A stretch of 64,000 bases of DNA from Mixophyes australis (taxonomy: Eukaryota > Chordata > Amphibia > Anura > Limnodynastidae): the NCBI GenBank assembly GCA_036250195.1, contig JAVHZZ010000001.1, positions 392,286,783 through 392,350,782 on the forward strand. Direction: 5' to 3'. Every line of letters begins with the position of its first letter. Positions within the stretch are counted from its first letter, which is position 1. Below, piece by piece: positions 40,875 to 52,445 of this stretch. A model generated the notes under the pieces. The model was not told the DNA's origin. It searched no databases and saw only the letters and a list, made by a program, of their open reading frames with translations. Both the position numbers and the translations under genes were made by a program.

Positions 40875-42146
40875 TAGAGATGCTCACTGACCCCCGTGTT
40901 TTGGTTTTGGATCTGGATTACGTTCGTGTTTTGGTTTTGGTTTTGTTTGGTTTTGTTTTGCAATTTTGTTTAAAAATCAATGTTTTTGGCCATAAAATAA
41001 CCGAATTTAGTGCTCCAACTGTTTCTTGGATAAGTAATCGAATTGTAAAGCTAATAAATCAAAAAAACAGTTCCATTCCTGGTAGGCCGTCATTAATTCT
41101 ACACACAAAACAGATTGTCTTCCTCTCCATCTATGCATATTGGCAATGCAGCCATCGTCTTTGCATGTATATTACACCCTACACTTATAGTTAAATATGT
41201 AAAGAAATGGACAAAGGTAGTTTGGTTTATGTCTCTATAGGCCCCCCTCCATTTGTAGAAAATATAAAAAATTCAGCCGTTATAGACTGTACAATGTAAA
41301 TTGAAATGGACAAAGGCAGTTTGGGGCCAGTCTGTGTATGACACCCTACCCTTATTGAGAAATTGCTAAAACAGCAGCCTTTAAAGACTGTACGTGATAT
41401 AGAAATGCCCCAAGTCCCTTTCCTATTTGGGGGTAGATTGCACCCTACACTTATACTTATAAGTATACTTATTTTTTTTGGGTGTGTTTTTTTCCATGAT
41501 TTAAAAAGACTATGTACTTTTACATAGGCTTTACCAGATGACGTACAGGGAAGACTACCATCAGGACTGGTGCCAGCACCTGCTTACTGATTCTGCTCAT
41601 ATGTGGACTGCTTTGAATCCATTTTAATGAGCCCAAACCACTTATAGTGCAAAATATTCAATAGATACTGCTGCTAGATATGACTTTTTACAGCCAGAAA
41701 AAATATTGTTTCACACTGGGGAATATGGGACACCCCAAAGCACTTGTAGTGCAAAAAATTGAAAAAAAAAAAAAAAGCCTCCTCTCTTCCTGCTCTAACA
41801 AAAGCCAATAGAATTGGTAATAATAATAGAACAGAATAGATTAGAATTGAAATAATAATAATACAAAGAATAAGGTGTACAATTATTGCTCTGTCCCTGC
41901 TCTAATGCAGCCTGTGACCTAACCCTGCTCTCACCCTCTGTCAAATGGCGATGGATTGCTGTGGAGGCAGGTATTCATGCTTTTCAAATATCGCGATAAC
42001 CGAGCTCTGAGATCCGACTACGTCATGATAACGTTTTGCCTCGATTTCGAACGGGCGGGAGAGTACCGATCCTGCTCGGCTCGGTACTCGGATAGGCGAA
42101 GTTCGGGTGGGTTCGGATCTCTGGGAACCGAGCCCGCCCATCTCTA
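40875..42146. mobile_element. 1.27-kb hAT-like element with 8-bp target duplication
   Basis: The ends TAGAGATG (40875-40882) and CATCTCTA (42139-42146) are inverted. ATAAATAT flanks both sides (40867-40874 and 42147-42154). Inside the left end is GTGTTTTGGTTTTGG repeated. Inside the right end, read inverted, is GGCGGGCTCGGTTCCCAGAG and GATCCGAACCCACCCGAAC. An 8-bp duplication with these ends fits the hAT superfamily. There is no transposase frame, so it is non-autonomous. Confidence 0.82.
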
Positions 42147-42703
42147 ATAAATATCCACACAGTGAGAGAACCCCTAATTACACGTGTATTTATTAATGCA
42201 AGTTTATGACTTACTTCTCCATTTGTGCCTAGTCTTTGCTTTCATGTGGGAATTGACACCTTGAGTTGGAAGATTTGAAGAATAATAAAAAAGAAGAATA
42301 TTTCATCACTTGAATATTGGACAATATTTGTGAAGTATTGGGCATTGGACATTATTGCTTTATTAATTATATGACAGATTGTGGCCCCAAGAATATATTT
42401 TGTTTTCTTCTGATAATACGCCAGTCTGTCACATGCTCAGAGCACAGAGGGTGCATCGGTGAAGCTATGCAAAATTTACTCTGGAGATGGGTAACACACT
42501 CTTCCCCCCCATGGAAACAATATTTTACATGCAGCACTCCAAAGACTAGCAACAGATGTGCTATCAATATAACAATACACACTTATTATAAAGTACAGCT
42601 ACAAATGCTGTGGTCTTCATTGACAGAGCATAAAACTGTTGAGGTGCAGCGCCAAACTGTCGTCAATGGTGCTTGCATTGTGCAGGTTCACATAGGTTGG
42701 AGG

Positions 42704-42845
42704 AGTTATTATTATCCTTTATTTATAAAGCACCAACATCCTACAAACTGCTATACATTGAGGGGATCATGATACAAATAAAGGACATACAGTGACATGA
42801 AACTGAACTAAACATGGCTCTGTCCAAATGAGCATAGAATCCAAT
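42704..42845 (-). repeat. L2-like LINE 3' end, diverged
   Basis: On the minus strand it ends GGTGCTTTATAAATAAAGG then ATAATAATAA. The preceding part, with GCTCATTTGGACAGAGCC, resembles an L2-type 3' untranslated tail. Confidence 0.45.
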
Positions 42846-43296
42846 AAGGGTGGGGAACACTAGACTTATACTGTAGCTGAATAAAAATTGTAGTGGGTGG
42901 TGGGGAAAGTGCGTGTGGTTACTGTAAGGCAAAGGCATCATCAGCCACCAATATTAATGTAGTGACTGTCATGTTTGAGTGGCTATCAGTTGTCTGGTAC
43001 GGTTGGAATGAGAAGAGACAGTGTGAGGTGGAGACGTGAAAGCTGAGCGAGTTTTTGTAGAAATCTTAAGACTGTCAGATGCTGCCAACCATACCCATCT
43101 TTTTACCATGTATATTACCTTAACCTCCTTCCTCACCTGCTTCTACAGAAGGCTGTCACTGTTTATGCAGCATGGGCCCTCTTGTGGTTATCTGCCCTCT
43201 AGCAGCAGCTGTGTGTCCCCTGCATTTGCCTTTGGTATCCTGTTTGTTGGTGGACACAGATCCAGGGCACTTGAACTGAGAGGAGTGAGGGAGTTA

Positions 43297-43535
43297 CAAC
43301 ATACTTCCAACTTTTGAAGTGTGCTGATTGAAGAGGGAGGGGGTGCGGAAAGTTGAATCATTTTGGCACCATGACAAATAATCATTTGGGACGATGGGGA
43401 CGGGCCCAAAATGACGCTATTCACTGTGAATTACAGCATGGATGTTCCCATCCTGCCCACTTCAATAAGAAGTGTGCAGGATGCGGGAGAATGGCCTGCT
43501 CTCCCGGGAATCCAGGCGACCTACCCGGAATTCGC
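43297..43535 (+). repeat. Dispersed repeat with CTGCCCACTTC and GATGCGGGAGAATG words
   Basis: It shares CATACTTCCAACTTTTGAAG-type and TGCGGGAGAATGGCCTGCTC-type blocks in the same order with 62325-62575. The family is unknown to me. Confidence 0.5.
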
Positions 43536-44319
43536 GCATCATGATATGCACTAGATGCAGCAGTGCAAATTAAGGCACATCAGTGCCATTAATACAAGAG
43601 GTCCAGTGTGTTTCTTAATTGTGCGCTCATTACAAGCTGATGGGATCACTACAGACCCTGGTGATAACAGTATTTCATCATCTGAGTGTTGAAAGCATCA
43701 CCCACAGATTTGTCATATTAGTTTTAAACATTCTAAGGTACTTAGAAGACTTATTGTATTAAAAAAAAAAAGGATTTAGAAAAAACTCTCCACCATTTGA
43801 TTTATGAGCAATTAGCAATAATAGGTGCCATAGATTTTTTTCTGAGTGATAATAATAGATGTGACACAAATTACGTGCCCATAAGTAATTCTCAGGTACC
43901 TTTGATCTGCAGCCCTGAATGAATTAAGTTGCCTTCCGTCGCTGGCCTCTGGGACTCTTTCTGAATCAGACATCTGGCTACTTTTCTGTTTTAGACTAAT
44001 CCAGCCCCAAAGGATTATGGTGGGGAAAATGACAGGGAGACAAGAGGGCCTAACAAAAGCGGTGATGTTAGCAACGTACACGAGAAGGGTTGTTAACCCA
44101 CTCAGGGTATTGGAGCAGTGGGCAGGCACAGGCCAAGCAACATCTCGCTGTTACACTTTATGACTGTAAAGCAGAACTTAAAATCACAAGTACTTAATTA
44201 TTTATTATTTCTGGAATAACAGAGTAAATACTCCATTTTGTCTTAACAATGAAAGGAAAATTCATTGGTATATGTTGGAGAGGACTCCTTATTACGCCAT
44301 ATATCTAGAATATCTAAAA

Positions 44320-44467
44320 CAGGCCTGTCCAACCTGCGGCCCTCCAGATGTTGTGAAACTACAAGTCCCAGCATGCTCTTCCAGCTATCAATAGGTTATC
44401 TACTGGCAAAGCATGCTGGGGCTTGTAGTTTTACAACACCTGGAGGGCCGCAGTTTGGACAGGCCTG
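44320..44467. mobile_element. hAT-like fold-back MITE, 148 bp
   Basis: The ends CAGGCCTGTCCAACCTGCGG and the inverse of CAGGCCTGTCCAAACTGCGG are followed in both arms by CCCTCCAG and ACTACAAGYCCCAGCATGC. The flanks ATCTAAAA (44312-44319) and AGCTAAAA (44468-44475) match at 7 of 8 bases and look like an 8-bp target duplication. Confidence 0.85.
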
Positions 44468-44814
44468 AGCTAAAATATAAAAACTATGAGTTCCAATTTT
44501 TCCAGGGTGTCCTCTTTTTTTCCCCACACAAAATCGTTTAACTCACAATACTTATTTTCCCATAATTTAAACTTGAGATATTCTGCACCAGCGCGAAATG
44601 ATTACTCGCATCTACCCAGACTGTGCTCCCATGTTCTGCATTGCAAGAGGATAAATATGTTCAGCACAGAGAATCTTCTGTGTCTTTTTCCCCACTTATT
44701 AACATGACAGGACACATAGTAAAATGAATCAGTCCAAATGTCAAATGCCTCTAGCGGGCAATGGTAGAAACTTGCTTGCCTTTACCAAGCAACAAGTCTG
44801 ATGAAAGAATGGTC

Positions 44815-45244
44815 GGGTGGGGTACGGAAACATGGCTGCCATTATTCCGACAACACTTGTCCCAATGCGGCGACCCCGAACACCTACTTCACGACCTGGC
44901 TCCAGGACGACTGCTGTGACCGCCGACTGCCAGGGATTGAAGAATCCGGCCACTCTGCATGACGTCACTGCTGACCGCGACGCTCTTCTCCTTGCTGTTA
45001 AGGTGGAAATGTAAGTATGTGGCCATAGACAATGTACAAAGTTCCACCTTAACAGCAAAGAGAAGAGCATCGCGAGCGGCAGTGAAGCCATGCAGAGTGG
45101 CCGGATTCTTCATTGGTCGCGATCCCTGGCAGTCGCCGGTCACAGCAGTTGTCCTGGAGCCAGGTCGTGAAGTAGGCGTTCGGGGTCGCCGCATCGGGGT
45201 AAGTATTGTCGGGGTAGTCAGCATCGATATGCTGACTACCACCG
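44815..45244. mobile_element. 430-bp fold-back element with 8-bp flanking duplication
   Basis: The arms are about 190 bp and inverted. The left arm has CAATGCGGCGACCCCGAACA, CTACTTCACGACCTGGCTCC and AAGAATCCGGCCACTCTGCA. The right arm has the inverses. The centre is TTAAGGTGGAA and its inverse around a short loop. GAATGGTC flanks both sides (44807-44814 and 45245-45252). Open frames on both strands are produced by the palindrome and are not genes. Confidence 0.82.
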
Positions 45245-45475
45245 GAATGGTCCACAGAAAAACACGACAAAATGGTAAAAAACTATATTATAACTTTACT
45301 GATCTATACTCTTCTTTGAATGTGGTGAAATAATATGATTCACCAGGACACCAGCTACTGTTCCCATGGTCATATCCAGATTTGAACACAGATCATTTCA
45401 AGGCCATTAGTTGGGTAAAACATTCGAGACATGACATGATTTGTAATAAACCAATAAACCACCATAAAACATAAT

Positions 45476-45806
45476 GGACCTGAGTCATTAAGGAAAGTAA
45501 AGCAAAAAAAAAACAGTACATTTTGAACCTTGGAAAAACCATGTTACAATGCAAGGGGTGCAAATTAGTTTATTATTTTGCACATAAGTTAAATACTGGC
45601 TGTGTTTTCTTTTAGCACACAGATACTTGATAGCTCTATTTTAACACTGCCATTTAAAGTTGATCTTGTACATGCCCTACCCTAACTAGGAATCTGTCTC
45701 CACATTTTAAATTTACCTCTCCCTCCAATGCAACATGGTTTTGCCAAGGTCGAAAGTAATTTTTTATATTTTCTTTTTGCTTTACTTTCCTTAATGAATC
45801 AGGCCC
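45476..45806. repeat. Palindromic MITE (GGGCCTGATTCATTAAGG family)
   Basis: The ends are GGACCTGAGTCATTAAGG and the inverse of GGGCCTGATTCATTAAGG. The interior has GCAAGGGGTGCAAATTAG and CTCCCTCCAATGCAACATGG. It lies 93 bp from an SLC10A7 exon. Confidence 0.82.
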
Positions 45807-45898
45807 AACGTATTTGCTGTCTGTTGTCCGTAAACAAACCAGCATCAGTCCATGCTATGGAATACAGTAGGCAATACATACGGAGATAGAACACTCAC

Positions 45899-45974
45899 CT
45901 CATTACCACCCACAGCTTTGGTCAAAATCACCGCTGAGGAAACCGGAGGAGGCATACAGCTTACCGTCTGCAGA
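45899..45974 (-). CDS. SLC10A7: SLC10A7 internal exon (probably exon 4), 76 bp
   Basis: The minus strand has acceptor CTTCTCTTGTTGTAG and donor GTGAGTGT. One base completes a split glycine codon. The 25 codons then read [15 protein letters not shown] followed by [10 protein letters not shown]. This is the most conserved core of SLC10A7: the [20 protein letters not shown] run corresponds to the discontinuous crossing-helix region of BASS transporters, near the substrate and ion site in structurally known relatives. The residue before CMPPP is serine here. I remember glycine in the human protein, so this is a possible lineage change. The exon ends in phase 0 and joins the 39-bp exon at 25740-25778 across a 20.1-kb intron. 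Confidence 0.96.
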
Positions 45975-46259
45975 CTACAACAAGAGAAGTTTAATTAGGG
46001 GAAATAAAGTCAATGCTGCCTTCAATCTGGGTAATAGAAAATAAATGTTAAATAAGTAAAATGGCATGCACAGTCTCAAGTGTGGCTCTTCATGGAAATT
46101 GTACAATATTTTGTTCTTACAATGTCTAAAAAGTAGTACAATTTTAACACTTTATTGCTGGTAAGGAAAGGATAGGTTATTGCAACACTAGCCGACTCGC
46201 AGATTTTCCAGTCCAGTTAGAGGTATTGTTGTAGCCCACAGTACCCTAAATTATCATCA

Positions 46260-46265
<6 letters not shown>

Positions 46266-46316
<51 letters not shown>

Positions 46317-46329
46317 CACACATATATAT

Positions 46330-46384
<55 letters not shown>
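46266..46384. repeat. Two (AT)n runs with an ACAC spacer
   Basis: AT runs lie at about 46266-46312 and 46336-46384, separated by ACATACACACATATATACACAC-like sequence. Confidence 0.95.
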
Positions 46385-46385
<1 letters not shown>

Positions 46386-48395
46386 GCACCACTCAAATTG
46401 AAAAGAGTATTTCTTCTTAATTGACCCTTATAATCAATATAATATACTTCTTACAGCCAATACACAGAAAGAGCCCCTGAGTGTCGCAGTAATTGCTAAT
46501 TGTGCTGACCACAATCCCTATTCTCTCCTCTACCTAAACAGCACTGAACATATAGCTCCCTTAGGGAGAAATTGAATAGCGTTCATAATCATTTGTGGTT
46601 AGGGAGTCTGCAGTAGCTTGTGAGCCCTGGTATTACAGACAGAGTTGAAAAATCATCTACTGTGGAGTCATGTGCTGGTAGGCGTAGATACTGAATCCAA
46701 AATGTAATTTTGATGATGTATTACACAAGTGATGCAATAAAGCTATTGTGTAGATTCAGTTTGGAGTAAATCAGATTTCTGTTCTTCAGCCATGCGCTTT
46801 AACGTTTCAGACTTGCGTTCTTTGTTGTAGACCTTAGAATTATGTAGAAATAGATTTTCTCCTGTAAATGAATGTACTAGTAGAGTCCTATTTACATTTA
46901 TGCACATAATGATTAATTAGAAGCACAAGAGATTTTCAGTCAGACACAAGGAAAGATATATAAAATGCTGTACTATAATAACGATGCAAAAGTGAAAAAG
47001 ACATGGGAGAGAGAATGGTTCTGCCCTAAAGGATGAATGAAAATTGGAAATGGGAGAAAAAGAATAGGAAGTAATCACAAGACGTCAATTAATTTTTTTC
47101 AGTGTATCTACACTAAGCACACTTTGGGCTATGGCACAAAAGCATTTTGCCACTGGGGCTATGAAACTGGCTGCCACCAGCAATCAGAAAGCACTGCTTA
47201 GCAGGATTGGGTATATGTCACCCCCAGCTTGGGAGAGCAGGAATAATAAATAAGGTATGGCAGGAGTTTTTTGCCTACAGAAAAATATAGCAAGATAAAG
47301 ATAAGCTCACACTGTAACTATTGGCACTAGGTAATTAAACCAATGAAATAAATTGGTGAGATGATCATACCGGCCAACAGTACAGATTTCCGGCACCCTA
47401 AAGATACATGGTTTACCAGAATGCACCCAAATAGGCATGGTTCAGGCAGATTGGAATTGGTTTGAGTAGACAAGGGGGTATGACCTAATGTGTCCTGATT
47501 TGGGGATGTCCATATGTATGAATGACACAGAAGGGGCATCGCTTAGTCCAGTTCTGTACATCAGATGCTAATTTGTGGATGACAAGAGTTCTTTTTCAGG
47601 AGTCCACCAATAACAGAAAGAAAATGGGAAAGAGCCTGCACAACATAGGTGCATGGGTTGGGTGCTGCATTTTGAAAAAAACATATACTGAAGGGAAAGT
47701 AGTATAAGTGTTGACCAATTAAACAACCATAGTTTGCTGCTATCTTGGTATCCTTAACCCAAAAAGTTACTACCAATTAGCAAGACCTTGGAGAATATAG
47801 CCTGTGCTGCAATTACAGGTTAACTGCTGGTTCAAATAAATCAAAATCTCGTTTCCAAGTATGAAATTTGTTGCAAAACATACTAATTAGTATCTATCGG
47901 AAGCTGGAACAGTAATTAGTAAAGTAATAGCGTGCTAGTATAGAGGATAATTGGTATAAATTGCAACTATGAGGCTCTGGATAGGGCAATTTTATATTTG
48001 TATCACAGGTATATTATGCCATTTTAAAGATAAGAAATGATTGGAAGTATAGAAAAGTGATTCTTATTTACTTTGTAGACTTCAGATTACAAAAACGAAC
48101 TTTATTTCCTCCATATTTGCATAAAGTAAAATTACTTATTACTCATAGATCCAATAAAAGCAATAGGACCCTTAGTGGGCAGTTCTGAAATCCTCACTAA
48201 AGTCTTTATTAGAAAAATGTGTATATTATATAGAATAATCCACTCCATACTGTAAATTATTACAGATAAGGAGTCACCCTTGATTTCTATGACCTGTATA
48301 AAAGTCCTCAATCTGTAGTCACATGCTTTTATATGGTCACAAAAATCTTCTGTATCTTCTAATATTCTTATAATGTACAGTGGGAAATGCATTAT

Positions 48396-48396
<1 letters not shown>

Positions 48397-48427
<31 letters not shown>
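48397..48427. repeat. (AT)n microsatellite
   Basis: This is an AT run of about 30 bp. Confidence 0.95.
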
Positions 48428-48432
<5 letters not shown>

Positions 48433-49720
48433 GTCACAAAGGAGTTCTGTGACCATATGAAAGGCACAAAGTGATTTTTTTTAACTGGTTCTGGAAATCT
48501 AAGGTGACTTAATATCCGTAATTCCTTGAAACATACAAATATTCCTAATTAACACTAGTGGTGACTAACCAATTATAAGCAACATCATCAAATCTTACCA
48601 TTAATACAGATATAATGTACAGGAGTTCATATGTATTATTAGCATCACTTGTGTATTATATTGTTAACTTTGCACATTCCAAGATCAGATTCACATATAA
48701 CAAAAATGTTAAGAAAAGATGTATTAGAAAGCATTCAGAGTTTATCTAATGCAATAGTGAAACACTGTTTGTGCAGAACTTTATGTGACTAATTTTAGTA
48801 CCTTCAGGTGCATTTTGGAAACAGCAAGCATAAAAAAAGTATACCAAGGGGGCTGCTATGGATTTCTTTTTGGCCAGTCTCCAAATAAGTTCTATATCAC
48901 AGGAAAACTCAGCTGTGATGATCTCAAGCTGCAATTATCTTACGTTCTGGCCAGGGAGAATATGAATGAGAAGGAAAGATTTCATGTACACCACACCATC
49001 ATTCACTATTGTCTTCTCTTTCGTATTCTTCAAGAGTTGTAATTCAATGAGGGTTTCATCCCTTTCTATATTCATCCAACACACTAAATCCTAGGGGAGT
49101 TACCGGTTTAAAAACCAAAATGCATTAAGCACTTGGAATGATTATAAGGGACCAATTTTGAAAGTATTTTTGACATGGGGACGGCAGAAGGGAAGACTGT
49201 ATGTCTGCAGTGGAATGGGAATAAAGGACACTTATTAGCGCTTAACGAAGAGCTCAGTGTCACATATGAGATGATCAGATTTAAATATAAGAAGGTTTCA
49301 CGTACGGCGTGATGAATGCAACTGATTGGCTGATGTCTTTAGCCTAATTTCTCTTGACATCTTAATCCTTCCTACCCGTCAGCTAGCCCCTGAACATTAA
49401 CATAAGTCAGATACATAAGCAATACAAAGACCTTTAAATATTTTAAACTACATGCAGAATTAAAGCGCATATATTCACAAACCATCCACATTCTTCTTTT
49501 CTATACAAAACTGCAGGAACTTTATACTATGAAGCTTTAAAATTGTGCTCAATTAAAAATGTAAGAATACCTTAAAAGCAAATAGATACTTCAGAACATC
49601 AGTTGCATTTGTTTTTGTCAAATGCAAAAAGAAAAAGTTATAAGAAACAATTTCCATAAAAAAAAAAAAAGTATTTATAATTTTCAACCTACAAGTCTAA
49701 CTAAAAGGTCACCAATAATT

Positions 49721-49722
<2 letters not shown>

Positions 49723-49763
<41 letters not shown>
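49723..49763. repeat. (AC)n microsatellite
   Basis: This is an AC run of about 40 bp. Confidence 0.97.
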
Positions 49764-49766
<3 letters not shown>

Positions 49767-49879
49767 GCCCATCTGACCAGATTGGAACGATGCAGGCCCT
49801 AAAAGGATTGATTTGCAAACACACACAAAATAAATCCCAACCATCAGATTCAACTTGACATTGAAAAATGAGAGTAGAA

Positions 49880-50045
49880 GGGGGAATTCAATTCTCCCCG
49901 AATTAGGGCGGCGTTAAACCTATTACTGTTTTTACTGCTCAGTAATTAAGCGCATATTTACCGTAATAACAGTAATAATGCACAGGCCGCGTTACTTTTA
50001 CCCGCAACGTGGCCAATTGAACTGAATTCCCCCCCCCCCCCCCCC
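49880..50045. repeat. Palindromic MITE with ACCGTAATAACGGTAAT core, ending in C17
   Basis: The left end is GGGGGAATTCAATTCTCCCC. The core is ATTTACCGTAATAACAGTAA and the right end is AATTGAACTGAATTCC running into a C tract (50029-50045). Confidence 0.75.
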
Positions 50046-50099
50046 GAAAGATTTAATCATATCAGAGTTTCTAAAAAAGTTATTACTAATGGAAATGCA

Positions 50100-50249
50100 G
50101 CGGTAGATTTACTAAATGTCCTACAACTGAAAAGTGAAGGTGTTGCCCAACCGGGTTTTAGCCATCATTTATTTAGTACTCTCTAAAAAATAATAGTTAG
50201 AATCGGATTGGTTGTTATAGGTAACATCAACGTTTAGTAAATCTACCCC
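50100..50249. repeat. Harbinger-like palindromic MITE, diverged copy
   Basis: The ends are GCGGTAGATTTACTAA and the inverse of GGGGTAGATTTACTAAAC. The centre has ATCATTTATTTAGTACT and AATCGGATTGGTTGTTATAG, as in the copies at 24330 and 37200. No clear 3-bp duplication is seen. Confidence 0.75.
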
Positions 50250-50742
50250 TTAGACTACTTTCATCTATTGGCAATGTACTGTATATGCCTCCAAGCGTTT
50301 CTGTTGTCCTCAACTGTGATACAAAACTGGTCTGCGGATAGTGTATACAAAGCGTAGAACTACGACAACAAGTCTTCTAATGCAATGGACATAACTCTGC
50401 AAGATGATTTAACCCTGATGCTGTTGTTGTTTAATTACTGAAGGGTGTGTGAGAACTGGGCATTAAGGCCACCCCATCTCTGGACTTCTGTATTGTAGGA
50501 TGTTATTGTCTGGTGATCTCACATGATCATTAACTTCTAATGGGGCAAACTGTTTGCAAGAGGGGACCCCCTCTTTCTGGCATGAAAGCGAAGCCTAATG
50601 ATCAGTATCAGTTACAGTACTTATCCTGCAAGGAACATTGTAAAAGTATATACTTATATTATACGATTTTGTTATTGGCAATTATAAAAAGATCTCAACA
50701 CCATTATTACTTTATACATTTTTAAAATTTAAATTCATTATA

Positions 50743-50771
50743 TAGATAGATAGATAGATAGATAGATAGAG
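50743..50771. repeat. (TAGA)n microsatellite
   Basis: This is seven tandem tetranucleotides. Confidence 0.95.
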
Positions 50772-50862
50772 AGACTATGAATGAATAATGAATATTAATA
50801 TACACCAGTGAAATACTTGTAAAGTCTTGTGTGGTTTTTAAATAGCATGCAGCAATACATAC

Positions 50863-50999
50863 CCCTTTAAGAGCCATTCATTTATAGGTGTAAGCGCCAG
50901 CACTTGAAGGAAAAACCATATGGCAGTTGGGAAAAATACGAGTGTAAACACCTGGACGAAGAGGTGAAGCTTCACGTGCATCAAAGCACTTGTGAGTTC
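50863..50999 (-). CDS. SLC10A7: SLC10A7 internal exon (probably exon 3), 137 bp
   Basis: The minus strand has acceptor CTGTTCTCTTCCAG and donor GTATGT. The exon is 45 codons plus two bases, starting in phase 0. The translation begins [20 protein letters not shown], continues with [14 protein letters not shown] and ends [12 protein letters not shown]. The central hydrophobic stretch is the third membrane helix of the BASS fold, and [10 protein letters not shown] is a conserved loop in SLC10A7 as I remember it. The last two bases (GG) are completed by the first T of the exon at 45899-45974, giving glycine. Substitutions from the human protein as remembered are conservative (for example I to V). 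The intron to the upstream exon is about 10.5 kb. Confidence 0.96.
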
Positions 51000-52344
51000 C
51001 TGGAAGAGAACAGAGTCAGCATCAATTAACAGTCTCCTTCACTGTAATATTGTTGTTCTAATAAAGATAATACAAGACAGAGCTATATGCTCTTCTTTTG
51101 TCAGTATAGTCTATTTCATGAGTAACCAGTGAGCCATGTTGGTCCTCAAGAAGCCACTTGTTAGACTAGACATTACTTTGATCATGCACATTAAGTGACC
51201 AAGATGCACCAAGCACAATACGTGACCAAGATGCACAAATTCATTAGTGGTCATCAGTATAAAATCTTATTGTGTGTATATTAGATGCACTTTACTGTAT
51301 TGATCAGGGCTTTGTAAATATCCCCCTAACTAGGTTATAAAATAAGAGGGGCTACCACAAATGTATAGATAAGGCTGATGCTGTGAGTTTATTTTCAGGG
51401 CATTGTCCAACACATAACTCCCTGTAATCTAAGAAGGAAAAAAAAATGGAGTAAATGTAAGTACTATTTTAAAAAATGTGGTATGGATTAAGGACAGCCT
51501 TTGTCCTTAATCCATGTTCACCACCAGCTATTGGATATAGCTCTTCTAGCAAGACTGGCGCGACCCTCAAACATGCCCCCCGAGCACAACAGAATTGTTC
51601 CAATGTTTACTTCATTTCACTTAATAGCAGTCACAGGCAAGACGCTACAACCAGAGACAGAGGCACAGCAGCAGCTGTACTGTAAACAGATGTTGCTTAG
51701 CAAACAGCTGATCTACTGTGGAATCAATATTTTGCCTCCAGAGAATATACAGTTACCACAGGTCATGTGTATTTGAATACTAAGTATGGCTGACGTTTCA
51801 TATACAAAGTGTATGTAATGTAGTGTATTCAAATGCCTATAAACATGTTTGTGAATGTTCTACCAGTGTGACATTAATGCCCAACTAAATCCATAAAACT
51901 GAAAGTGTTATGAAAAAAAGGTAAAACACAAAAGCATTTTCCAGAGCAGCACTGTTTAAAAAAAAAAAAAAAGAAGAAAAGAAAAAAAAAGTGGCAAATT
52001 GTAAAGGAGTAGCCCCCCCCCCTCAAACACAAGCAATAAAACTACATAGGAGAGCTACTATACAAATATAAAATTCAATTATCTATTCTACAAATTTGAA
52101 TGTGCCATAACCTACAGTAACCAGACATTTCCTGTCATTGTCCAACTTGTACTAGGTCAAACAAAGCAAACTGTTGATGTGATAGCAGAATATTTACACG
52201 TGGTTACAAAAAAAAATGAACACAGAGCATTTCTCTCAGAATGTTGCAAGTCAAAGATCTACCGTCCTAGGTAGACATTTTTAAAATGGCAACTGTGAAC
52301 ACACAGCATAGCCAAAAAATGACTACATTAGCACATAGGCAGAT

Positions 52345-52445
52345 GGGCGGCCCAGGGCACAGTTGTTAGCATTGTTGCCTCGTGTTTGTATGGGTTTTCC
52401 CTGCATGCTCCGGCTTACTCCAAGAGTATATAAATACATTTCCTA
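52345..52445 (+). repeat. SINE fragment
   Basis: The words GCGGCCCAGGGCACAGTTGT, TTAGCATTGTTGCCTCGTG and GTATGGGTTTTCCCTGCATG follow the order of the tRNA-derived SINE at 2877, with a deletion in the B-box area. Confidence 0.5.

Larger units (their letters stand above)
25779..45898 (-). other. SLC10A7: SLC10A7 intron, 20.1 kb
   Basis: This intron lies between the 76-bp exon and the microexon. It contains the 2.8-kb minisatellite, a 32-bp tandem array, at least six palindromic MITEs, a 1.27-kb hAT-like element, a 430-bp fold-back, an L2 tail and long C and G homopolymer tracts, each listed separately. Long stretches with nothing recognisable are 25780-27220, 27450-29040, 33400-34370, 34515-36330 and 37380-39790. 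Confidence 0.85.
45975..50862 (-). other. SLC10A7: SLC10A7 intron, 4.9 kb
   Basis: This intron lies between two supported exons. It holds AT microsatellites at 46266-46384 and 48397-48427, an AC run at 49723-49763, palindromic MITEs at 49880-50045 and 50100-50249, and a TAGA run at 50743-50771. The stretch 46400-48390 and most of 48430-49720 show no coding or repeat structure I recognise. Confidence 0.85.

Noticed and set aside
44741..45333. Overlapping frames of 116-124 codons on both strands
   Set aside because: Both strands give similar proteins because the DNA is a 430-bp palindrome.
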